NCBI RefSeq assembly: GCF_007489275.1
Contig: NZ_VLNR01000071.1
Span: 1 to 33,544, forward strand
Source: Aquimarina algiphila
GTDB taxonomy: Bacteria; Bacteroidota; Bacteroidia; Flavobacteriales; Flavobacteriaceae
Direction: 5' to 3'
Length of the DNA stretch: 33,544 bases
Shown: in pieces, positions 23,840 to 31,800 of the stretch
How positions within the stretch are numbered: the first letter of the stretch is position 1
How the letters are laid out: every line of letters starts with the position of its first letter
Position numbers and translations under genes: made by a program
Notes under the pieces: model-generated
The model's database searches: none
What the model saw: only the letters and a program-made list of their open reading frames with translations
Told to the model about the DNA's origin: nothing

Positions 23840-26449
23840 ATGAAACACAAAACATTTATTAGTACTATGATCGTATTATTCTGTGTTAACTTAAGTATAG
23901 CACAAGTAATTGAATCACACCGACAAGCCGCCAATGCATTATGGGAAGCCTATGGGAGAAATCCAAGTAATCCCTCACAAATGCCCAATGCAGTGCCGCT
24001 CAATGTGAACTCTAATATAGATCAAATAGTAATTGATCCTACTTTTGGTAACCTGGAAACAGCGCTAAAAACTCTTCTGGATAATAATGGTGGAATTCTT
24101 CGTTTCAATAATACTGCTCCAGCCACTATTAATTTTAACAATGTTATTCATCTTAATCCGTCATACCAAAATAGAGATAAAGTAAGAACAATTGTAATTC
24201 AAGGAAAGAATATCACATTTGATGGTCAAAACAATACTAGTCTTTTTTTGATTAGGGGTAGTGTTAATTTAGTAATTCAAGATGCAAAGTTGACAAATGC
24301 CAACTTTAAAGGAGTCTCTCAAGCAAATCTTAAGAGTATCTTTCGTTCTGGTGGTGGTGCGATAGAAGTAGCACAAGCCGGATCATTTTTTGCATCTTTA
24401 AGAGTAAGAAACTGCCAATTTATTAACAATAAGGTATCACATTTTAAAGGTATAGGTGAAAACCAAAACGGTGCAGCAATTAGAATTAACAACAAAAGTA
24501 CTGCAGAGGTATTTGGTTGTAGTTTCAAAAACAACCAGGCAGTTACAGGAGGAGCCATAGGAGCAACTTCAATTGAAAGACTTACTATTATCAATAGTTC
24601 TTTTGACTCTAATTTATCTAATGGATATAAATCGACTACTGGTTATATGGATGTAGTAGAGGGTGCTGGTGCTTTACGAGTGGATAGAACAACAAAACCT
24701 CTTGAAATCTATGGAACTAGTTTTACCAGAAATTCTGCAAATGTAAAAGTATCAGTAATGGAAGTATTTATAGCTCCGGTTTTTGGGTCTTCACCAGGCT
24801 ATCCTACCAATGAACCAGCTCTAGTTATTGATAATTGTGAGTTTAAAGACAATACATATAATAATTATGCAGGTGTAAGTAACTTTCAAAGAGCTTTTTT
24901 TGCAGGATGTGTTGTTTTTCATGGGGATAGTGCTAAAATGAAGTTAACCAATTCTGTATTTGATAATAATGAAGTAGGACAAGCCAATGTTAGATTAATT
25001 AATAATTTTGAATTTAGTAACTGTACTTTTGCAAACACTAAATTTCTCAATGTTGTAGATGCACCACAACAAGGAGCTGTTTTTTTACAAAAAATACCAG
25101 AATCAGGGTCATTTAATAACTGTACTTTTTATAAAAATGAACCTAGAAATGGAACTTTTGCCAATGATATCATGTTTTGGCAGAGCACAGTGCCTTCAAG
25201 AGTTACACTAAACAACTCTATATTTTACCGTACTAATACAAGCGCAAATATTAAGCAGGTAAAAGCTCCTTTAATGGGGAATGGCAATAATCAATTTATC
25301 CCAGAAGCTAATATGTCATTATTTGACGAAGTTTCTACTACAGCTTCAAATAAAACTAATCCTAATATTATTGCTAATAACATAGTAGATATGTGTTTGG
25401 GAACTAATTCGCTACCTGCTAATATTGGTGGACTTAATGATTGCTCGGGGACACCACCGCCACCGCCACCAACAGGTATCGCAATTCCGGGAGTTATTCA
25501 AGTAGAAAATTATGTAGTTAAAAATGGAGATGTAAAAACTGAAAACACTCCTGGAGGAGGACAAAATCTTGGGTTCATAAGAAATAATAATTATACCGAA
25601 TATGATATCAATGTTGCTGAAACAGGAGCGTATAAGCTAGATATTTTTACTTCTTCAAACGGAGTCGGGGGTAATGTTGTGGTTTCAGTCGGAGGAACAA
25701 ATTTAGCAACACTAGCAGTACCTGTAAATAATGCATGGCATACTTATAATACCCCGGTGACTGCAAATTTAGATTTGGTTGCAGGGGTTCAGAAAATTCG
25801 TTTTACGTATACAGGATCAGCGGGGTTCTTGTTTAATTTTGATCGTGCAGAATTTAATATAAATACTACTACACCATCTACATTAGATTGTAGCAATGCA
25901 CCTACCGGATTAAAAGTAACTAACACAACTGCAAATTCGATTACATTTTCTTTTGATAATTCGAGTACTGATACCAGGAGATTTGAACTAAGAGCATTTC
26001 CGCAAGGTGTTTTTGCCGGAAATATAAACTCTGGAGCAGTTAGTTATGCTGCGGCCGAAGCCGGAAACCCTTCTGTTACTATTAAAGGGTTGCAATCAGG
26101 AACGAACTATGATTTTGTATTTAGAGCTTTATGTTCTGGGGGCAACCCGGGAGCTAGTTCGGTTGCTCCTATAGTTATGGCTTCTACAAGCGGAGTATCA
26201 ACTAAGCATGGAAATGAGGAAGAATTAAGGATTGCTGTATATACAAACCCTACCAGAGGAAGTGATTTAGAGCTACATGGAGATGTTGAAAATGTAATGT
26301 ATATATTATATAATTTATCAGGTCAAATCGTTAAAAAAGGTGTTTTAACTACTTCGGTAATTTCTACCCAAGGTTTTCCAAAGGGAATCTATATACTTGA
26401 GTTAAATAAAGGAACAAAAAGAAAAGTTCTTAAAACCTTAATGCAATAA
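23840..26449 (+). CDS. Large secreted multidomain protein: beta-helix, CBM6-like, Fn3 and type IX secretion tail
   Basis: An 869-residue exported protein. A signal peptide occupies residues 1-21. Residues ~60-530 form a repetitive right-handed parallel beta-helix pattern with many ladder motifs such as INSSFDSNLSNG and NNCTFYKNE, like polymorphic outer-membrane or pectate-lyase-fold proteins. A proline-rich linker lies near 538-545. A CBM6/CBM35-like carbohydrate-binding domain (about 550-680) starts at PGVIQVENY. A fibronectin type III domain follows (about 685-785). The C-terminal ~75 residues (NPTRGSDLEL, then LYNLSGQIVKKG, QGFPKGIYILEL) are a type A T9SS sorting domain, so it should be surface-attached or released. 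I see no recognisable lyase active site. Polysaccharide binding or degradation is the likely role. Confidence 0.88.
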   Translation: MKHKTFISTMIVLFCVNLSIAQVIESHRQAANALWEAYGRNPSNPSQMPNAVPLNVNSNIDQIVIDPTFGNLETALKTLLDNNGGILRFNNTAPATINFNNVIHLNPSYQNRDKVRTIVIQGKNITFDGQNNTSLFLIRGSVNLVIQDAKLTNANFKGVSQANLKSIFRSGGGAIEVAQAGSFFASLRVRNCQFINNKVSHFKGIGENQNGAAIRINNKSTAEVFGCSFKNNQAVTGGAIGATSIERLTIINSSFDSNLSNGYKSTTGYMDVVEGAGALRVDRTTKPLEIYGTSFTRNSANVKVSVMEVFIAPVFGSSPGYPTNEPALVIDNCEFKDNTYNNYAGVSNFQRAFFAGCVVFHGDSAKMKLTNSVFDNNEVGQANVRLINNFEFSNCTFANTKFLNVVDAPQQGAVFLQKIPESGSFNNCTFYKNEPRNGTFANDIMFWQSTVPSRVTLNNSIFYRTNTSANIKQVKAPLMGNGNNQFIPEANMSLFDEVSTTASNKTNPNIIANNIVDMCLGTNSLPANIGGLNDCSGTPPPPPPTGIAIPGVIQVENYVVKNGDVKTENTPGGGQNLGFIRNNNYTEYDINVAETGAYKLDIFTSSNGVGGNVVVSVGGTNLATLAVPVNNAWHTYNTPVTANLDLVAGVQKIRFTYTGSAGFLFNFDRAEFNINTTTPSTLDCSNAPTGLKVTNTTANSITFSFDNSSTDTRRFELRAFPQGVFAGNINSGAVSYAAAEAGNPSVTIKGLQSGTNYDFVFRALCSGGNPGASSVAPIVMASTSGVSTKHGNEEELRIAVYTNPTRGSDLELHGDVENVMYILYNLSGQIVKKGVLTTSVISTQGFPKGIYILELNKGTKRKVLKTLMQ

Positions 26450-26461
26450 TTTTTAAACTGG

Positions 26462-26507
26462 ATCAAGCCTAAAATTGTGCTTATATAATTTTTAGGCTTG
26501 ATTTAAT
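26462..26507 (+). terminator. Terminator after the type IX cargo gene
   Basis: Stem ATCAAGCCTAAAA with TTTTAGGCTTGAT around a 15-base loop, followed by TTAATT, starting 13 bases after the stop codon. Confidence 0.75.
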
Positions 26508-26544
26508 TAGTCTTTTAGTGTGCATTATAAACTTTGCTTAGGTA

Positions 26545-26647
26545 GCAATTAAAAAAAGCCTCTCCAAGTTTATATGGAAAAGCTTCTCATCGGTTTACTA
26601 CGAAACCACTCACGCTTAGCGTGAGACAACACAACATTTTTAATTGC
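26545..26647 (-). ncRNA. Hairpin-rich element bounded by 11-bp inverted repeats; candidate small RNA
   Basis: GCAATTAAAAA (26545-26555) and TTTTTAATTGC (26637-26647) are perfect inverted repeats. Inside, read on the minus strand, are CTCACGC/GCGTGAG with a 3-base loop (26609-26625), GGTTT/AAACC (26592-26607), and AGCTTTTCC/GGAGAGGCT followed by seven T (26584-26551). The last works as an intrinsic terminator only on the minus strand, where G-U pairs are allowed. It holds no open reading frame of note. A promoter of its own is not evident. It lies downstream of tRNA-Asp, beyond the tRNA terminator. Confidence 0.4.
26551..26584 (-). terminator. Intrinsic terminator, minus strand, within the structured element
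   Basis: A nine-pair stem AGCTTTTCC/GGAGAGGCT including two G-U pairs around a 10-base loop, followed by seven T on the minus strand. Confidence 0.55.
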
Positions 26648-26648
26648 C

Positions 26649-26679
26649 AAAAAAAGCTTCAATGTTAATTGAAGCTTTT
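26649..26679 (-). terminator. Terminator after tRNA-Asp
   Basis: Stem AAAAGCTTCAAT with ATTGAAGCTTTT around loop GTTA, followed on the minus strand by a T-run (the A-run at 26649-26655). It begins 10 bases beyond the mature tRNA end. It could also act weakly on the plus strand. Confidence 0.8.
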
Positions 26680-26688
26680 GCAATTTTG

Positions 26689-26762
26689 CGGTCTGGACGG
26701 GACTCGAACCCGCGACCCCCTGCGTGACAGGCAGGTATTCTAACCAACTGAACTACCAGACC
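26689..26762 (-). tRNA. tRNA-Asp (GTC anticodon)
   Basis: A complete 74-base cloverleaf without encoded CCA. The acceptor stem pairs GGTCTGG with CCAGACC, with discriminator G. The anticodon arm is CCTGC, loop CTGTCAC, then GCAGG, giving GTC. The T arm GCGGG-TTCGAGT-CCCGT is normal. It is transcribed alone from a strong promoter and ends at a hairpin terminator. Confidence 0.97.
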
Positions 26763-26780
26763 AAGGCCTTATTGCGGATG

Positions 26781-26810
26781 CAAATATACACCTCATTTTA
26801 ATACCCGCAA
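26781..26810 (-). promoter_or_regulatory. Bacteroidetes-type promoter of tRNA-Asp
   Basis: The minus strand carries TTG (26810-26808), 19 bases, then TATATTTG (26788-26781), an exact match to the Bacteroidetes primary sigma consensus TTG-N19-TAnnTTTG. The start site should fall about 12 bases before the mature tRNA. Confidence 0.8.
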
Positions 26811-26848
26811 ATATTTTTTTTGTTTTTTTTGCAATTATATTTTTTTGT

Positions 26849-27778
26849 TTAAGCAAATTTCTGTCTTTCAACAAAATAGGTGGTTAATATTTTGTCAAAA
26901 TCTTTAGTGGTATCTGCTTCAACATACTTAATGCCGTACTGAGCACATTTCATTTTCAAATCATAAAAATAAGATGACACTTCTTTTCGATAATTATCTT
27001 TGATATTGTCTGCATATAAATTGATGAAATCACCAGTTTCTACATCCACAAAACGGGTAGGTCGATTACTAAAATCAAAGTTTAATTCTTTTTCACTATC
27101 AAAAGTATGAAATAGGATAACCTCATGCTTATTGTATTTAAGATGCCTGAGCGCTTCAAATAACTTTTCTGGGTTAGATGAAGCTTGTAACATATCGGTA
27201 AATAAAAATAGTAATGATCTCCTATGTATTTTCTCGGCTATTAAATGTAAAAATTTAAAAGTATCTGTATTTTTATTATTCGATTGATGAAGTATGGTTT
27301 TGTTTAACGTGTTAAGTAACATCTGATGATGTCTTTCACTACCTTTTTCTGGAGCATAATAATCATATTCGTCGCTGTAGATACTTAAACCTATAGCATC
27401 ACGTTGTTTTTTAAGAATATTCATCAAACAAGCCGTAGCAAGAACTGAAAAACTGATTTTATTCAAAGATCCTAAATGATGTTCTTTTACAGCAGGATAA
27501 TGCATTGAAGAAGAGTTGTCAATGATGATATGACATCTAAGGTTTGTTTCTTCTTCATATCGCTTGGTAAACAGTTTATCAGTTTTGGCAAACAGTTTCC
27601 AATCAATATGTTTTGTGCTTTCACCATTATTATACACTTTGTGTTCTGCAAATTCTGCAGAAAAACCATGAAAGGGACTTTTGTGCATGCCAGAGATAAA
27701 GCCTTCTACAACTTGTTTTGCAAGTAGCTCCAAGTTAGTAAATCCACCGGTTTTGTTGATCTCTTTTTGTATATCCAT
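26849..27778 (-). CDS. DUF58 domain-containing protein (vWA-like)
   Basis: A 309-residue cytoplasmic DUF58 protein. Recognisable parts are the family start KQVVEGFISGMHKSPFHGFS, the DUF58 core YNNGESTKHIDWKLFAKTD, and a von Willebrand A-like MIDAS segment IIDNSSSMHYP (Asp-x-Ser-x-Ser). Such proteins usually pair with MoxR AAA ATPases in Bacteroidetes, forming a chaperone-like or metal-insertion system linked to stress tolerance. Here no MoxR gene is adjacent within the window, as the neighbours are tRNA-Asp and thioredoxin. It is transcribed alone as far as can be seen. Confidence 0.9.
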   Translation of the reverse strand: MDIQKEINKTGGFTNLELLAKQVVEGFISGMHKSPFHGFSAEFAEHKVYNNGESTKHIDWKLFAKTDKLFTKRYEEETNLRCHIIIDNSSSMHYPAVKEHHLGSLNKISFSVLATACLMNILKKQRDAIGLSIYSDEYDYYAPEKGSERHHQMLLNTLNKTILHQSNNKNTDTFKFLHLIAEKIHRRSLLFLFTDMLQASSNPEKLFEALRHLKYNKHEVILFHTFDSEKELNFDFSNRPTRFVDVETGDFINLYADNIKDNYRKEVSSYFYDLKMKCAQYGIKYVEADTTKDFDKILTTYFVERQKFA

Positions 27779-27860
27779 GATGTAATCTTTTGTATGAAAG
27801 ATGAGTGGCTATGTCAATTGATTGATGTCAACAATATACGTATTACAAAATAGTATTCAT

Positions 27861-27895
27861 AAAAAAAGGTTTGATCATTGACCAAACCTTTTTTT
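27861..27895 (-). terminator. Bidirectional-looking terminator after trxA
   Basis: AAAAAAAGGTTTG pairs with CAAACCTTTTTTT around a 9-base loop. It lies 19 bases beyond the thioredoxin stop codon. The T-run on the minus strand ends the thioredoxin transcript; the plus-strand T-run could block read-through toward it. Confidence 0.9.
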
Positions 27896-27913
27896 ATATC
27901 TAATTGAATTCTC

Positions 27914-28231
27914 TTACAAAAGTGAATCCAGTGCTTCTGCGTATACATTTTTAGGAGAAACTCCTACTTGACGACCTACTACTTCTCCATTTTGGAAAAC
28001 TAAAACAGTTGGAATGTTTCTTACTCCATACTTAGCTGCAAATTCTTGATTAGCATCAACATCAACTTTTCCTACAACGGCCTTGCCATCATATTCATCG
28101 CTAATTTGTTCAATGATTGGGCCTACCATTCTACAAGGACCACACCAAGCTGCCCAAAAATCAACTAATACAGGTTTATCACTTTTAAGTACTACTTCAT
28201 CAAAAGTAGCATCGGTTATTTCTAGTGCCAT
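27914..28231 (-). CDS. trxA: Thioredoxin
   Basis: A 105-residue thioredoxin of standard size. The redox motif WCGPC lies at residues 29-33, with the buried Asp in VLVDFWAAW and cis-proline in RNIPTVLVFQNG. No signal peptide is present, so it is the cytoplasmic protein-disulfide reductant used with thioredoxin reductase. It is a single gene with its own promoter box and terminator. It starts at ATG 28231. Confidence 0.96.
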   Translation of the reverse strand: MALEITDATFDEVVLKSDKPVLVDFWAAWCGPCRMVGPIIEQISDEYDGKAVVGKVDVDANQEFAAKYGVRNIPTVLVFQNGEVVGRQVGVSPKNVYAEALDSLL

Positions 28232-28275
28232 AGTTATTTATTGTTTAAAAAATTCTTACTTATTTTTAATGTTCA

Positions 28276-28283
28276 CAAAATTA
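28276..28283 (-). promoter_or_regulatory. Candidate -7 box of trxA
   Basis: On the minus strand TAATTTTG is an exact TAnnTTTG box, 44 bases before the trxA start. No TTG is found at the expected upstream spacing, so support is partial. Confidence 0.45.
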
Positions 28284-28469
28284 GTCAATTATTCTGCTAA
28301 AGCTTACACACGTAATATTTGTTTTGACTATTGAGCCATTTGATTTTCTGATACCAAAGGTAAAATAAAATTAAAGATTTAAAATACAATTTAGCCTATG
28401 CACTTTGAAAAACATGAAAAAGAAGCATATTCTAGTGACAAAAGAAATGTTTTAAAATAAAATTAACAT

Positions 28470-28477
28470 TATATTTG
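28470..28477 (+). promoter_or_regulatory. Candidate -7 box upstream of the STAS-like gene
   Basis: TATATTTG is an exact -7 box, 19 bases before the start codon. A four-codon frame, ATGAGCCAAAGATAA (28483-28497), follows and its stop overlaps the gene's ATG as TAATG. No clear -33 TTG is seen. Confidence 0.45.
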
Positions 28478-28496
28478 TGAGTATGAGCCAAAGATA

Positions 28497-28856
28497 ATGA
28501 GAGAAACCCAACTACCTTATTGTGATCTTTTTTTCAAGGATACTCATGTGATTTTAGTGATGCATGAGGGGTCTGCTATGACCATAGAAATAGCTGCGGA
28601 GATCACATCTATTTTAGAAAGTTACTATAAGGGAAAAAACTTTATATTAATTACCCATAGAAAATTTCCTCACGATATTGATCTTAATGTGTATAAAGGC
28701 AGAATATTAAAAAATATGATAGGCTTTGCCATAGTTTCTGATGATCCAGAAGAGATGCAAAGAGCTATGGAAGAACAGTCCTTGTGGGATGAAGCTTTTA
28801 CTTTTTTCACAACTCTGGAAGAAGCAGAAAATTGGGCCACTAGTTTTTTTGATTAA
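28497..28856 (+). CDS. Small STAS/SpoIIAA-like protein, function unknown
   Basis: A 119-residue soluble protein. Alternating short strands and helices (DLFFKDTHVILVMHEG, then EITSILESYYKGKNFILITH, then MIGFAIVSDDPEEMQRAM) suggest a STAS/SpoIIAA-like fold, seen in several short flavobacterial proteins of unknown role. There are no catalytic motifs I recognise. It is transcribed alone and its stop codon overlaps that of the convergent dnaE gene by three bases. Homology to STAS is an impression from pattern, not a firm assignment. Confidence 0.65.
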   Translation: MRETQLPYCDLFFKDTHVILVMHEGSAMTIEIAAEITSILESYYKGKNFILITHRKFPHDIDLNVYKGRILKNMIGFAIVSDDPEEMQRAMEEQSLWDEAFTFFTTLEEAENWATSFFD

Positions 28857-31800
28857 TTTAGTTTATAATACACTGCATCATTTTCTAAAGCAGCCAGTAG
28901 TTCTGGTGATATATTTACTTTCTGTTTTCTACTAGGCATATGTAGTTTTAGTTTTTCTGCCATTTCGAATATTACAAAATTTAAAGTATGATTACCAGAA
29001 TGGTCAGTTAACAAATTCTTTAATCCATCGATTCTATGATCAGAAAGGTCATTAATATCAAGTTGTATGGTTAATTTTCTTGCATAGGTCTCCATTACGT
29101 CATGTAATAATTGAAAACTATTAAATTGTACTCTCGGATCTCCTTTTTTACCGGTATCACGATTGACCCATCCCTCCTTTATAAATGCTTTTGCATAAAC
29201 AAATGTACTTTTTACAAGAAATGGTCTATGTTTAAGGTAATCTTCACCAAAAATTCTAAATTCGTGTGCAGTGTTATAATCTTCGATAGAAAAAGTAGCC
29301 CAGCCTTTTCCGTTTTTTGAGGTACGGTGTTCTACATTTGTGATAACCCCTCCAAAAGAAATTTCTCTGTTGACATTGCTTTCCAGATCAGCAAAATTAA
29401 GAAGGGTACCATTGCAAAAATATTTCATTTCGTATTTAAAATCATCCAGAGGATGTCCAGAAAGATATATTCCTACTACCTCTTTTTCTCGAGCCAGTTT
29501 TTCCATTGTACCCCATTCTTCACAGGGGGGAACTATAGGTTCTGGGATTTGTACGTCACTTGCTTCTCCAAATAAACTTACTTGTGATGAATTCTCACTC
29601 TCTTGATATTTGGATCCATAACGCATTGCTTTTTCTAGAAATGTGACGCCATCGCCTTCTTCGTGAAAATATTGTCCTCTATGGGTGTCGGAAAAAGAAT
29701 CGAACCCTCCTGCAAGAGCTAAACTTTCGAATGCTTTTTTATTTGCTGCGCGAAGATCAATGCGTTTGGCAAGATCAAAAATAGATCTATATGGGCCGTC
29801 CTCTTTTCGATTTTCAACGATTGTTGCTACTGCTCCTGTTCCTACTCCTTTTATAGCTCCCATCCCGAAACGTACCGCACCATCTTTGTTAACCGAGAAT
29901 TTACGATAGGATTCATTTACATCAGGGCCCAAAACGTCTAGTTTCATACGTTTACATTCCTCCATAAAGAATGTAACTTGTTTAATATCATTCATGTTAT
30001 TAGAAAGTACAGCAGCCATATATTCTGCGGGATAATGTGCTTTAAGGTATGCTGTTTGGTATGCAATCCAGGCATAGCATGTGGAGTGAGATTTGTTAAA
30101 AGCATAGGCAGCAAAAGCTTCCCAATCTTTCCATATTTTTTCTAATTTATCCTCGGCATGACCTTTGGCAGATGCTTGAGAGATAAACTTGGGTTTCATC
30201 TTATCCAGAACCGCTTTTTGTTTTTTACCCATTGCTTTACGCAATACATCGGCTTCACCTTTTGTAAAATCAGCAAGTTTTTGCGAAAGCAACATCACTT
30301 GCTCCTGATATACCGTGATTCCATAAGTTTCTTTCAGGTATTCTTCGCAAGCCTCAAGGTCATAGATAATTTCTTCGGTACCATGTTTTCTATTAATGAA
30401 ACTAGGGATATATTCTAGAGGTCCAGGGCGATATAAAGCGTTCATTGCAATAAGATCTGCAAAAACAGTAGGCTTTAGTTCCTTCATGTATTTTTGCATC
30501 CCAGGGGATTCATATTGGAACACCCCGACAGTTTCTCCTCGCTGGAACAGTGCATATGTCTCCTCATCGTCTAGAGGAAAGTTTTCTGGATCGAGTTCTA
30601 CTCCATGTTTTGCTTTTACAATTTTAACAGTGTCCTTGATTAGTGTTAATGTCTTTAATCCCAGGAAATCCATTTTTAGTAATCCTGCATTTTCTACTAC
30701 CGAGTTATCAAACTGGGTGCAATACATATCAGAATCCTTTGCTAAAGCAACGGGAACGAATTTGGTAATATCATCTGGGGTGATAATTACACCACAAGCA
30801 TGTATTCCTGTGTTTCTAACAGACCCTTCCAGTACACGTGCCTGATTTAAAGTTTCTGCTTCAAGATCACTACCTTCTGCTATATTTAGGAGTTCATTGA
30901 CTTTTTCTAATTCATCACTTCTAAATTTTTTCTTTAGTACAGCCTCGTCAACACCAAAAATCTTTCCTAACTTAGACATATTAGGAATAAGTTTGGCAAT
31001 TCGATCGGCATCACCAAGAGGTAGGTCTAGTACTCGTGCAGTATCTCGTATAGAGGATTTTGCTGCCATTGTACCATAAGTAATGATTTGTGCTACCTGA
31101 TTAGCACCATATTTTTCGATTACATAATCCATCACCCGACCACGACCTTCATCATCAAAATCGATATCGATATCTGGCATACTTACACGATCCGGATTAA
31201 GAAAACGCTCAAAAAGCAGGTCATACTTTATAGGATCTAGATTGGTGATCCATAAGCAGTAAGCTACAGCTGATCCTGCAGCAGACCCACGTCCAGGACC
31301 TACAGAAACATCCATGCCTCGTGCCGCTCTGATAAAATCCTCCACAATCAGGAAATATCCAGGATATCCCGTTTTTTCAATTACTTTTAATTCAAAATCC
31401 AGGCGTTCATCAATCTCTGGAGTGATCTCTCCATAACGTTTTTTTGCACCTTCATAAGTGATATGTCTCAGGTATTTGTTTTCTCCACGTTTACCTCCAT
31501 CAATCTGGTCTTCTTTAAACTGAAACTCTTCGGGGATATCAAAAGCAGGAAGGAGAACGTCTCTGGCAAGTTCAAAAGGCTCAACCTTATCGATGATCTC
31601 CTGAATATTTATAATGGCTTCTGGCAAATCTTTGAATAATGCTTTCATCTCTTCCTGAGTTTTGAAGTAATATTCTTGATTTGGTAAACCATATCGATAT
31701 CCTCTACCGCGACCGATGGGGGTAGCTTGTTTTTCCCCATCTTTTACACATAATAATATATCATGGGCATTAGCATCTTCTTTTTCGCAATAATAGGTGT

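Noticed and set aside
26576..26610. Hammerhead-like core (CCGATGAGAAG) on the minus strand
   Set aside because: The invariant U of CUGANGA is C here and no GAAA segment follows at a suitable distance on that strand.
26450..26848. Prophage or integrative element attached at tRNA-Asp
   Set aside because: No integrase, no duplicated tRNA 3' end and no phage genes are visible in the window.
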